Part shown: positions 10,638 through 22,184 of the stretch, in pieces | How the letters are laid out: each line of letters starts with the position of its first letter | Numbering within the stretch: position 1 is the first letter of the stretch | Origin: Humulus lupulus | Taxonomy: Eukaryota > Streptophyta > Magnoliopsida > Rosales > Cannabaceae | Assembly: GCF_963169125.1 (NCBI RefSeq) | Contig: NC_084801.1 | Location: forward strand, 110,325,061-110,389,060 | Length of the DNA: 64,000 nucleotides | Direction: 5' to 3' | Notes under the pieces: generated by a model | What the model saw: the letters and a program-made list of their open reading frames with translations, nothing else | What the model was told of the DNA's origin: nothing | Databases searched by the model: none | Program-made: the position numbers and the translations under genes

Positions 10638-12252
10638 TGTAGAGTCCCAGAATATTTACTTCGCTAGCTAGCTAGATAGTAGTAGTAGTAATAGTTAGTA
10701 TTAGTTGTAGTATGTTAGTTAACGTGGATTTTGGTTCAAAGCGGGACTTAGTTGGAAACTCATAGCAATAGTTGTGGATTTTATAAGTTTAACCTATAGT
10801 TTAAGAATATTAAATATAACATAAGGTTTGATTAATATTGCTGGTCATAGATATATATTTATTATAACCTATGATTTAGGTAGAGTTAATAAGAGTGTGA
10901 CACTTGTCATAATTATGATTATTAAGGAATTAAGTATTTTTGATGGATAGTTTTAATAAAAGAAAGATCTAGAAGCTCTAGAACCTTCAGCAGCTGTTAG
11001 GATCGTATTATGAGTCAGTAAAAGTTCTTTATCCAATTCAAATTATGCTAAAAAAGTGCAAATACGTGTTTGATATATCAACGTATGCTGATATATCGCA
11101 GCATATGGGCCGATATATCGTGTACGAAAGATACAGAAAATACGTTGACTTTGCACGAACGATCGATCGAGGCTAGGGAATATAGGGGGTGGTGATATAT
11201 CGCCTATGGGGGGGGCGATATATCGGCTCCAAGTGAGTATTTTTGAAAAGTTTGGTTTTTCAATTTTAAAAATAGCCTAACCACTTACACCTGCCTTTGA
11301 ACGATTTTGACTGAGTTCTGGGCGTCAGTTGAACGAAAATTCGAATCTTTTTCATTTTATAATCATTTATTTATTCAAATTAAAAGGGGTTAGTTTCACT
11401 CCTTGAACTCTATAAATAGGACCCAGTGCCCAACCATTTTCTTCATTCTTCAAGCATTTGATCTGAGCCTCCAAGGTGCTCGTGTTACTATAGAGTGATA
11501 CACTTGGGTTTTGTGTTAAAGCTTTATCATTCTAAGCTTTTATAAACAGTTGGGATGTGAGATTTAGTGTGATCTCGGTATTGAGGTTTAGACCAAACCA
11601 TTAGATCATTCAAGGTAATTCTATTCCTAAGTTCATTTCTATAGGGTTCTTTAGTTTTCGTTATTAAAATCCTAACTCTTGATTATGATTCTTGATTAGG
11701 TATTTAAGTTCTTGAAACATAAGGTCTTGGATGATTTAGTATTCTTTTCATCTCGTTTTCTTTAGATTCTCATCATTTTACTATTGGTTTATAGGAGTGT
11801 TCTAGTCCCCTGCTTGTTCCCAATTATCCCAGCTTTTGGTAAGGAAAATAGGCTAGATATATGTGTTTATTTGTTTATGTTATGATATGTTTTATTCTAT
11901 GATATGATATATGTTATGTTATATATTTTATAGTCCTTGGGCAGATGACTTGTCTAGCTAGCAAGCCCCATGAATTTATGGGCATATGACTTGCATCGCT
12001 AGCAAGCCCCACAAATTTATGGGCATATGCCTTACTTAACTAACAAGCCCCAAGAAGTATGATGGCCATTGTAGTCCTATATGATATATGTTTCTTTTAT
12101 TAGTCATATGCTTTTAGTATATGTTTATGATATAGTTTTATGCTTATATGTGTTAGTATATTTTCCTTGCTGAGCATTAGGCTCACTCCTTTATTTTAGT
12201 GTGATGCAAGAAAATAAATATGGAAGGCAGAAGGATTCTTGGCAGCTTGGCC
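10638..12252 (+). repeat. 3' LTR of Gypsy-A, first part
   Basis: Starts TGTAGAGTCCCAGAAT and matches the 5' LTR to GGCAGCTTGGC. The last five bases (TGGCC, 12248-12252) are the left target duplication of Gypsy-B. The TATA box is at 11411-11418 and the 41-bp repeats are at 11937-12059. Confidence 0.93.
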
Positions 12253-13328
12253 CGTAACAACCCAAAATTACTAACAAGGCTTAAGGGCCTATATTAGTGT
12301 GTCGGGAGGGCATAATTGGAGGTTATGTGAATTAATGGTGTGAGATGCATGCTTATGAGTATTGGATAAGCATGCGGGCCCTGTTTGGTTGGTAAGGGCA
12401 TAATTTTAATTTTGTCCTGTTAGGGCATAAACGTGATTATTTGTGATAAATTGCTGAGACCACATTATTATGTGGATATATGTGTTTGCAGCTTTCCGCA
12501 TGAGGCGATTGTAGGGAGCAAGTAGCAGGAAAGTCACAACTGGACTCAATACATGACTTGGGACAAGTCAAGGGGTACTTTGGGTGTTAGGTGGTTATTT
12601 GGGTTATCTGGTTATGGAAATAAATAATTGGATATATATTTGAGGTCAGGAAGCTTAGGTGGGAAACTGGGGAATTTTACCATTTTTCCCTCGGGGTCGT
12701 TTCCGGTACCCCGAGCCTCGGGATTGACTTAATTGTTTAAGGATAGAAAGACAAAACTTAGAAAGTGGTGGAAACATCAAGAACCGACCCTTCCCTCATC
12801 CTTTTCTTCTCTGTCATGGAAAACTACTGAAAACTAAGGGAATTAGGTTGAAACACATGGAATTGAATGGAAGATTTGGAGGATTAACTCAGTGGAAGCT
12901 GAGGAATCTAACTAGAAACTAAGGTAAGTATTGAATTATAGTTTTGATCAATTGATTATGTAGTTTTGGGGCTAAGTTCTAAGAGTTCTTAGGTTCTTAA
13001 CTTCAAGGTTGAATTAAGGCAGAAAGCTTGGGTATTAGCTCAGTAATTACTTGGAGGATTGAGTCTTCAGTGAAGGTAAGCTCCAATTTATGATATAGTG
13101 TTTCAATTCTAGGTTTTTCTAATTGGTTTTAGTGTTCTTGAGTGTGTGGGTTTTAGAAATTAAAATGATGTTTTGATGAGTTTCTAGACTAGTTTTCTGT
13201 TGGCTTATGTTACTGCAATCATGCTAAAGTGTTTGTGATAATTATAGTATAGTATTGGGATGGTTATGGGTAGTTCTGAGTGAGGTTTGGGTGATAAAAA
13301 TGGTGATTTTTCTGGGTTCGAAGGGGTC

Positions 13329-13362
13329 GGGCTGCGGTATAGTTCCTCGTGTGTCGCGACCC
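13329..13362 (+). other. LTR stem-loop, Gypsy-B 5' copy
   Basis: Arms 13329-13338 and 13353-13362 around a 14-nt loop with AGTTCCTCGTGT. In DNA four of ten pairs are off, but as RNA three of those would be G-U pairs. The equivalent in the 3' LTR is near 20195-20228 and is more decayed. Confidence 0.5.
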
Positions 13363-13701
13363 TCTGAGGCTGATGTGTGTCGCGACCCGTGTTAATTTCT
13401 GGGCGAGGTTGAGCCTCTGTTTGGGGCCATGCCACGACATAGGGAGGCTTGAGCCGCGGCCCTTAAGGATATTTGTGTTTTTGGTTTTTTAAGTATGGGA
13501 CCTAACCTAGGGTGCTCGGGATCGATCCCACTATCGTGTTTGGTGGAATTCGATGTCCCAGAGGCTAGAACTCTATCTAGAAACCCTTATACAATTATTG
13601 ATGGAATCGTTTATCATGGTTGTGACTAGGTTTACTCTTGGGCTCGGGGCATGATCGTGCTCGGGGGTCGTCTTTCTTCATCAAAGCACTTGGAATTAAA
13701 G

Positions 13702-14305
13702 GTAAGAAAACTGCACCTGTATATGTGTATAGGATGGGACTAAGAGTTCCCTATATTTGTATGCATTGTTATATGATTCTGATAAACCATGTGAATATGT
13801 TGGGACTAAGAGTTCCCTATAATTTTATGAATGTCATGAGGTGGTATTATGCCATGGGGACATGTGATTAACATCCTAAGAGTGCCAAAATCAATACTTG
13901 CGCACAAGGCGCGACCTAGCCACTAGTAGCTGAGGACAATTTAATAATCACTGAGCTCGGCTTAAGCGGGTCAGAGTCAGTGGGGTATACACTGGGCTTG
14001 GCCTAAGCGAGCTAAAGATAGTGGGTTAAATAGAGGGTGCGGCCTACGGGCGTTAACCCTAGTTGATGTTTGACTTGTATTCTATTGCTAATTAATGTGT
14101 GTGATATGTTGAATATCTGGAACTAGATCATTGGTTATTGACTGATGTCCTAGATTGAATGAATGTTATGGCTTGCTGGATAATCGATTATTGTATTGTA
14201 AATCATTTGGTTATGCTCTGTGAACTACTTAGTTGTTGATATTGATTGTACTATGATATTATGTTTTCTTGCTGGGCCTTGGCTCACGGGTGCTACGTGG
14301 TGCAG
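13702..14305 (+). other. Possible intron inside the LTR
   Basis: Donor-like AAAG/GTAAGAAAAC at 13699-13710 and acceptor-like TTTTCTTGCTGGGC...GGTGCAG/GTAAA ending at 14305. Both motifs are kept in the other Gypsy LTRs of this type in the window. Splicing itself is inferred only. Confidence 0.35.
13949..14025 (+). repeat. Two related 36-37 bp units with CACTG..CAGTG ends
   Basis: Units at 13949-13985 and 13990-14025 each start CACTG, contain GGC(T/C)TAAGCG and end (C/T)AGTGGG. The first holds the palindrome GCTTAAGC. Equivalent units lie in the 3' LTR near 20850-20930 and, inverted, in the Gypsy-D LTRs. Confidence 0.6.
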
Positions 14306-14685
14306 GTAAAAGCAAGGGTAAGATGGGTTGACCATGAGTTGGAGAGCTCTGGGGGCGAGGTGTATATTGTCAGCAGCTCGGTCGCCACGGTCGAGGGTTT
14401 GTACAAGGACAAAAACCTAAAACCTAAAACGTGTATTTTTCCATTAGAGTGGCTTGATTATTTATATGATTTGGAAATTCTGTAATTATGTTTATTTAAA
14501 CCCTGATTTAGGATCCCATGTACCAAAAATTTATTTTAATGAAAATTATTTGTTTATAACCAAAATCTTGTAAACCTAATCTGTTTGTGTCGTAGATTCA
14601 CATTTTTATCTCAATGACTTGATTAGTAAGTCTCGCACTATTTCAAATACACAGTGTAACGGTCTTGGTTATCCAGGGCCTTATA

Positions 14686-14703
14686 ACTTGGTATCAGAGC
14701 GTC
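14686..14703 (+). other. Primer-binding site of Gypsy-B
   Basis: ACTTGGTATCAGAGCGTC follows the LTR end directly; TGGTATCAGAGC matches the tRNA-Met type. Confidence 0.88.
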
Positions 14704-17700
14704 CTAGGATTAAGGGTTCCTGAAGATAGGCTGGACATGTACACTCCCTGCTAAAGACAAGCTCGACTCAAGGTTCTGTAATTGAATATATGAGACTTTA
14801 TGCTTAAGTTCTTGATTGAAATATGAATGTATTATGTTGTATGACTGTAGGGAGCATGAGAAACTAATAGGGTCTGGCCTTTGAATATTGTGTGATGAGA
14901 TTGAGGTGTGCTAATCAGCATTGCTTTTGCATGTGAATGAATATTTGGATAATGGTTTGCATACTGATTGTATGTGATTAGCTGCTTGAGTTGAATTTAT
15001 ATGTTATACTTTTTTATTGTCTTGTAGGAAGCATGGTAAAGTGTGAATATACCTGGTAGTAATAAAATTTGGTAGGTAAATGCGTAGAATTGTGGATTAG
15101 TGTTTATTATGCTTTATGTGTGCATGAATATTGTGGTTATTTGGACGTGGTTGTGGTTTGGTTCAGAGTGTGAACCTCAGGGCTGAGGAGTTTAGTCAAC
15201 AGTGGCGGATGAATTCAAATTGTTTGCGTCCAGAATGGTTAAGTAGACTTGGCATTGTATTACAGGGGGTTGCAGATGATAATCAGGGTTGGAAACCTCC
15301 ATCTGTCCCTGAAAGTAGCAGCAGATGTTTGCTAGTATGTGAGTAAGCTTTGGGGTTTACTAGTTGAGATGAAATGGCAGAACAACAGACTTTCCTAGAG
15401 AAGGGGATGCTTTGTATACTTTTATAGTAAGGTTACCAGTGATGGTTAAATATAAGGATGCAGACAGATAAAGAGTACTAAATGGAAGACTTAAAAGGTG
15501 TTATCCTTTGGTTTTGAGGAAAGTTCGGGTTTGCCTAAGAATTGGTCAGTGGATGGGCAAAGCTAATTCCATCCTTGGTTATATTAAGATGAGAGGTCAT
15601 AAATAAGGAGTTGCGCTAAATATATATGGCAGAAGGATGCTAGGAAATGGTATTCAGACTGAGATATTGGCATGGTGGATTGGAAAGAACTCAGATGGTG
15701 ATTTGATAAAAGAGGTTATAATGACATAGTTTGAGCTGCGGAGACTAATAGGTTTATGAGCTTGACTTGAAATGATAAGGAAATGACAGTGTATGTCAAT
15801 GAGTTTTGTGAGTTGGGTAATTCATTTTGGGAAATTGGTACCAGAGGGTGTGGCTGGAAAGACGACTCAGTTAAGGATCAAACTCCAGGATGGGCTAGAG
15901 TGTCAGGGTCACTCCAATGTATAGGATCTTCATCTGTGTTTAGGCAGTAGTGAGGGCCATGTTATTTGAGATCTATGGAATGAGGTATAGAGCATGAATG
16001 TCATAGGGCAGGAGAGGCAAATGATAGTATTTCCATTGGTAGAATTTAGTAAGGACAGATTCTCGGTAATCGAGGTAGAAGAACCCCGGACAGTTCTATG
16101 GCTCCTGGTTTCGACAGGAAGGGGTCTGATTTACAAGATAGCCGCCAGGACAGTGATGGGAACCAGTAAGGTTATTTAGTATGCACCAGAGGCAGGGGAT
16201 GCCACCTGGGGAAGATGCCAAGTGAGGGCACAACTTCTACATGGAATGATTTGCTATGTTAGGATGGATTTCCCATGGTTAGGGAACGGAAAGCTGGAAT
16301 GCCTTGTTACATTTGAGCCGAAGGCTAGTTCCTCAAAGATGACTAGTTGACTAGATAGTTCATGTTTTTGGTTATATAACGAGCTGGAAGAGTTCGGAGT
16401 TGAGAATGTTCCAAGAGAGATTCAGACATAGAGAATGTCCCTGAGGGGTACTGTGCGAGAGGCTAAAGATGTTAGTATTTTCAGAGGAAGAGTTAGAAAC
16501 TTTTGGAAGAGGAATTGGAATACAAGTAATGGAGAGGTTTGTGGAGAGAACAATAGAGCTCGTCATATGGAAGACTTGACAGGAATCAGAGTGAGAGTTA
16601 ATCTGTTAAGAGCCAACCATGGATTATAGGGGATATCATTGGGAGGACTTTAGTTAGACTGAATGAAAACTAAGCTGACTTGTAGGGATTCAGATGGGTA
16701 TACAGGGAAGATTGGGTATGCTTCAGGATCGGGCTACAAGTAGGTTTTGTATCAGGGACATTGTGGAAGATGGTAATCGTTTCACAGAAAAAATTACTGA
16801 AGCTGTCAAAGAAGGTTGACCTCGGGGTGAATCAGATAGAGCATCATATTTTGGGAATTGTTGGCATCGTCAGTTAAGGATGAAAAGTTTTAATGTCGGT
16901 TACAGGGCGGGACAATGTCTTCAGGAATTGATCTATGATCTGGTTATTACCAGCTGGAGATTAAGGAAAGAGACATTTCAGAAGTTACTACTTGTGCTGA
17001 GTAGGGTGTGATAAAATGGTAACAAAGGTTCTTAACTGGTTCAAGCTTTAGCAACGCAGGTAAGTTCTTCAAGCAGAAGATATAAGAACGGTATGGACAT
17101 GTCTCCTGCAGTTTTATTGGCGGTATGTTGGACTACTCTCCAATCAGAAGTGGAAAGAGAACGACTACTACGATGATGATGTTAGTACTAAGGAAGCAGG
17201 GTCACAGGTAAGGCTCCATGAAGTGTCAGTTTGGTCTCACCAGGGGTATTCAGAATAGTGCTACAAGAAGAGGAAGGGGACATGTATGAAGAGATATGAT
17301 CTGAAGCCACAGAGAAGCTATTTAAGAACGTCTGAAGGATAGGGACCACAACAAGACTGGAAAACGCGTCATCTACTACATAAGTATCTTCGTAGACAGC
17401 TACACCAGAGATTAGAGGGACAGTGAAACTTGAAGTTAGACTATATGGATAGTGTTAGATCAGAAGTTCAGAAGACAGAGTAAGAAATGATTAGCGCTTC
17501 GTGATGCGGGAATATGTGTGTTATGGTTGGATATAGAAGGGTAGCATAAAGGACCTAACTTTTGATAAAGATGTGAAACTCTGAGTGTTACATCATAGGG
17601 TGAGACGTGCCAGGCTTAGATTGACGAGAGGATGGATCGAGTCCCGCGAGAGGTAAGAGAATGGGAACATGGTTGATATACATGGAACGATAAGTAGGCA

Positions 17701-19104
17701 GTGTATGCATAGCATAAGGTATTGAACGTTTTGTCATTTTTAAGAAAGATAACCTCGAGACCAAGACTTAGTGAAATGTAATGGATGGATGGTTGATGTT
17801 AAAAATCCTCGACTGTACGAGGGAAAGATTTAATTGGAAGCGGGTCTCTTGCTTGGGAGGTGTATGTTAGTTAAAAAGAATGTCACAGATTACAACAGAT
17901 TGGACAAGGTAAAGATTGAGATTGGTATAGCCACAGTGTGTGGTGATGAATAGGTACGTATTCCTTTGGAAAATGGAATCCAAAGTGATGGTTTTGGTGG
18001 AAACAGGGAAGAACCCTATCAAAGTATTACGAGTTAGGGTACCAGGATAGGATGAATGATCCGATGAGAATTTGGCGTGGAGATGGGAATTCTAAATGGA
18101 TATCATTCCACCTCCTAGGGTATGTTGTACTGGGAAGTTAAGCGGGTGACAGAATTTAGTATGCTTGAATATTGAAAGGTAAATAGATATGATGGTGGAT
18201 CATAGGGATGGACTATAAGTAAGGTAATGGGACATGGCATTGATAATGCTAAGGTAGGACCCTATAGTTTTCCAAGTTTTGGAAAGGAATTAGAGAACGA
18301 AGAGAACAGAGTGGGAATCTGAAATTACTGATTGATTATAGATAGGATAACAATCTGAGGGTTTAACAATTATTCCAAGGGATTAGACGTTGAACGGGTA
18401 AACATTTGGGATATTCAGGAAAGTGTAATCTTTGATGAGACAGTCACGGTGATGAATGCTGAAGTACAACTTAGGTGACACGGCATAGGACTTGATGAGA
18501 TAAAAAGCAAGGAGTGCTATGCAGAGTAGAGAAGTGAAAGATAGCGGATACTACGGTTCAGTATTGGTTCAGAGAAAAACCAAAGAGGTTGTTGGAATTC
18601 TTTAGGTAGGAGTGTCTGCCTATCTAGAAGGACATAAGAACTTGTAAGTTGTTAACTTTGGAATACAAAGTTTCAGAATGAGAGATTTGTATCTCTCCAA
18701 GCAAGTGCGGACAAGGAAAAGTATGTTATTCTTAGAAAGAAAGGGGAGCTTTGACTCCTGATTCGACAAGAATTCTGAGATTGCACCAGGGGTTAGGCCG
18801 AGGGCCTATAAGCTAATCCCACCCTGGTAGGGGTGATGACTTATAAGTATTTTTGGTATCGAGGATAAGTCAATGAAGCGATCGTTGTGAACTAAACAGA
18901 CTTTGGAGTTTCTGCAGATCTGATGTGCAAGCAAAAGTTAAAGACAGTATAGTTATAAGACAAGATCATGTGGAACAAGATTGTTACTCACATTTGGATG
19001 TTATCAAAGATTAAGAATAAAGGCGTTGGACCTTGGGAATTATATTTAGAGGTATGAGGTTTACTATCTGATGTGTTCGAGTAAATTTTGAGGACGAAAT
19101 TATT
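14704..19104 (+). pseudogene. Gypsy-B gag-pol remnants
   Basis: No frame stays open for long; the longest piece at 15131-15346 (71 codons) is not clearly coding. Recognisable fragments are these. Gag core at about 15705-15830: RGYNDIV, NRFMSLT, MTVYVNEFCELGN, separated by stops. RT at about 16930-17055: SGYYQLEIKERDIS and a decayed LTGSSFSNA corresponding to the region before the catalytic Asp pair. Pol C-terminus at about 18650-18800: KVSE..ICISPSKCGQGK, matching the segment before the chromo-like tail. No protease, RNase H or integrase active site could be read. From 14704 to about 15600 I see leader sequence only. The spacing of the fragments matches a Gypsy gag-pol of ordinary length, so the interior is decayed rather than replaced. 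Confidence 0.75.
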
Positions 19105-19120
19105 ATAAGGAGGGGATAGT
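19105..19120 (+). other. Polypurine tract of Gypsy-B
   Basis: ATAAGGAGGGGATAGT immediately before the 3' LTR; the preceding GTAAATTTTGAGGACGAAAT is the usual end of Gypsy internal regions of this type. Confidence 0.85.
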
Positions 19121-21577
19121 TGTAACGACCCAAAATTACTAATAAGGCTTAAGGGCCTTGATTAGTGTGTCGGGAGGGCATAATTGGAGGTTATGTGAAT
19201 TAATGGTGTGAGATACATGTTTATGAGTATTGAATAAGCATGCGGGCCATATTTTTTTGGTAAGGGCATAATTGTAATTTTAGCCCGTTAGGGCATAAAC
19301 GTGATTATTTGTGGTAAACTGTTGAGACCACATTTTTATGTGGATATATGTGTTTGCAGCTTTCGGCACGAGGCGATCCTTGGGAGCAAGTAGCAGGAAA
19401 GTCACAACAGGACTCGATACTTGACTTGGGACAAGTCAGGGGTACTTCAGGTGTTAGGTGGTTATTTGGGTTATCGGGTTATGGAAATAAATAATTGGAG
19501 ATATATTTGAGGTGAGGAAGCTTAGGTGGGAATACTGGGGAATTTTACCATTTTTCCCTCGAGGCCGTTTCCGGTACCCCGAGCCCTATTGACTTAATTG
19601 TTTAAGGATAGAAAGACAAAACTTAGAAAGTGGTGGAAACATCAAGAACCGACCCTTCCCTCTTCCTTTTCGTCTCTCTCAAGGAAAACTACTAAAAACT
19701 AAGGGAATTAGGTTGAAACACAGGGAATTGAATGGAAGATTTGGAGGATTAACTCAGTGGAAGCTGAGGAATCTAACTAGAAACTAAGGTAAGTGTTGAA
19801 TTATAGTTTTGATCAATTGATTATGTAGTTTTGGGGCTGAGTTCTAAGAGTTCTTAGGTTCTTAACTTCAAGGTTTAATTAAGGCAGAAAGCTTGGGTAT
19901 TAGCTCAGTAATTACTTGGAGGATTGAGTCTTCAGTGATGGTAAGCTCCAATTTATGATATAGTGTTTCAATTCTAGGTTTTTCTGATTGGTTTTAGTGT
20001 TCTTGAGTGTGTGGGTTTCAGAAATTAATATGATGTTTTGATGGGTTTCTAGACTAGCTTTCTGTTGGCTTATGTTACTGGAATCATGCTAAAGTGTTTG
20101 TGATAATTATAGTATAGTATTGGGATGGTTATGGGTTGTTTTGAGTGAGGTTTGGGTGATAAAAATGGTGATTTTTCTAGGTTCGAAGGGGTCGAGCTGC
20201 AGCATACTTCTTGGTGTGCTACGACCCTCTGAGGCTAATGGGTGCTGGAGAAGGAGGGTAAGTCGCAGCATGGGGAATGTAGGGCCGCGGCCAATGTCAA
20301 TTTCTGGGCGAGGTTGAGCCTCTATTTGGGGCCATGCCACGACATAGGGAGGCTTGAGTCGCGACCCTTAAGGATATTTGTGTTTTTGGGTTTTTAAGCA
20401 TGGGAACCTAACCTCGGGTGCTCGGGATCGATCCCACTACCGTGTTTGGTGGAATTCGATGTCCCGGAGGCTAGAACTCAATCCGGAAACCCTTATACTA
20501 TTATTGATGGAATCCTTTATCGTGGTTGTGACTAGGTTTATGCTTGGACTCGGGGCATGATCGTGCTCGGGGGTCATCTTTCTTCATCAAAGCACTTGGA
20601 ATTAAAGGTAAGAAAATTGTACCTGTATATGTGGATAGGATGGGACTAAGTGTTCCCTATATTTGTATGCACTGTTATATGATTGTGATAAACCATGTGA
20701 ATATTTTGGGACTAAGAGTTCCCTATAATTGTATGAATGTCATGAGGTGGTAATATGCCACGGGGACATGTGACAAACGACCTAAGAGTGCCAAAATCAA
20801 TACTTGCGCACAGGGCGCGACTCAGCCACTGGTAGCTGAGGACAGCTTAATAATCACTGAGCTTGGCTTAAGCGGGCCGGAATCAGTGGAGTAAACACTG
20901 GGCTTGGCTTAAGCTAGCCAAAGACAGTGGGTTAAGTAGCATCCTACGGGCGGTAACCCTAATTGATGCTTGCCATGTATTCTATTGCTAATTTTTGTGT
21001 GTGATATGTTGAATATATGGAACTAGATCATTGGTTATTGACTAATGTCTTTGATTGAATGAATGCTATGGCTTGCTGGATAATCGATTAATGTCTTGTA
21101 AATCATTTGGTTATGCTCTATGAACTACTTAGTTGTTGATATTGATTGTACTATGATATTATGTATTCTTGATGGGCCTTGGCTCACGGGTGCTACGTGG
21201 TGCAGGTAAAAGCAAGGGTAAGATGGGTTGACCATGAGTTGGAGAGCTCTAGGGGCGAGGTGTACATTGTCAGCTACTCGGTCGCCACGGTCGAGGGTTT
21301 GTACAGGGACGGAAACCTAAAACTTGTATTTTTCCATTAGAATGGCTTGATTATTTAAATGATTTGGAAATTCTGTAATTACGTTATTTAAGCCCTGATT
21401 TGGGTTCCTATGTACCAAGCATTTATTTTAATGAAAATTATTTGTTTACAACCAAAATCTTTTAAACCTAATCCGTTTGTGTCGTAGATTCACATTTTTA
21501 TCTAAATGACTTGATTAGCAAGTCTCGAACTATTTCAAACACACAGTGTGACGGTCTTGGTTATCCAGGGCGTTACA
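19121..21577 (+). repeat. 3' LTR of Gypsy-B
   Basis: 2457 bp, TGTAACGACCC...GCGTTACA, with 6-bp inverted ends TGTAAC/GTTACA. Same landmarks as the 5' copy; AAAGGTAAGAAAATTG near 20604. Confidence 0.92.
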
Positions 21578-21889
21578 TGGCTTGTGTGTTTAGGATGAAT
21601 GGACTGCGTGTCGATCGAGGATGACGTCATTTAGTCTTTTGAATTATGTTTCTTTTGTAATTCTGCAAATAGTAGTTACACAAATTTAAAGTTTATGCTT
21701 TAGGTTTTTATAAACAATGAGTACCTATACCGTATTACATTTTATTTTATACTTTTATGTTATTGATACAATATTTATTTTGGATTTTCAATAATGATAT
21801 GTTATTTGTTATGTTTGTATCAAAATAATTGTTGCTATGTCTAGTAGTTTTTAATGGTCCAAGGTCTTAGAAATATTTGGATCATTACA
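21578..21889 (+). repeat. 3' LTR of Gypsy-A, last part
   Basis: Resumes at TGGCT (21578-21582, right target duplication of Gypsy-B) and continues to ATTACA at 21889, where the outer TCTCT duplication follows. Confidence 0.93.
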
Positions 21890-21894
21890 TCTCT

Positions 21895-22184
21895 CCCAAA
21901 CCTCCCTTCTATCTTTGGTTATGACTAAAATTTGTTTCTTTGGTTAATTGAGAAAATAAAATATTTTTGGATCATAAAACTTATGCGTTTCTTAATTTTG
22001 TTTGAAAATTTTTCCTTTTAAACTTACAAGATGAATAAAATAAAATTTTATTTTTCAAACTTGGTAATTCTAATTTCATAATTTTCCTTTACAACTTTAA
22101 TAAAGCGACATGAAATTCCATTTTTAATAATTACCAAATTAATTAAACCATGTGAATTAATTTATGTTCGGAATGGTAATTAAA
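21895..22184. other. Flank between Gypsy-A and SIRE-1
   Basis: AT-rich, no gene. It would join the left flank (before 2905) if Gypsy-A were removed: CT-rich text on both sides of TCTCT. Confidence 0.5.

Larger units (their letters stand above)
12253..14685 (+). repeat. 5' LTR of Gypsy-B
   Basis: 2433 bp. Landmarks in order: AGGTAAGT (12923) and AAGGTAAG (13073), both splice-donor-like; a GC-rich island with a stem-loop (13329-13362); AGGTAAGAAAAC near 13700; two related 36-bp units (13949-14025); and TTTTCTTGCTGGGC..TGCAGGTAAA (14266-14309). ORFs seen on the opposite strand of the GC-rich island are not kept between the two LTR copies. Confidence 0.92.
12253..21577 (+). mobile_element. Gypsy-B: nested LTR retrotransposon with a decayed interior
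   Basis: 9325 bp inside the Gypsy-A 3' LTR. Flanks are TGGCC and TGGCT, a 5-bp duplication with one mismatch. Both LTRs (12253-14685 and 19121-21577) begin C/TGTAAC and end TTATA/TTACA. A primer site (14686) and a polypurine tract (19105) are in place. The first 100 bases of the two LTRs differ at 7 positions by my count. The interior keeps only recognisable fragments of gag, RT and the pol C-terminus among very many stops, although it is by position younger than the better-preserved Gypsy-A. This fits an element already defective when it inserted. Confidence 0.92.
2910..21889 (+). mobile_element. Gypsy-A: Tekay/Del-like LTR retrotransposon, complete but split
   Basis: The ends are exact: a TCTCT duplication at 2905-2909 and 21890-21894, LTRs starting TGTAGAGTCC and ending ATTACA. 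The internal region (4842-10637) has a tRNA-Met-type primer site, an extra leader ORF, gag and a pol with protease, RT, RNase H, integrase and chromodomain-like tail. The 3' LTR is interrupted by Gypsy-B (12253-21577), with target duplication TGGCC/TGGCT. Without the insert the element would be about 9.7 kb. The domain order with integrase last and a chromo-like C-terminus is that of Ty3/Gypsy chromoviruses. The Tekay/Del assignment rests on long LTRs and motif likeness and is an inference. Confidence 0.93.
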
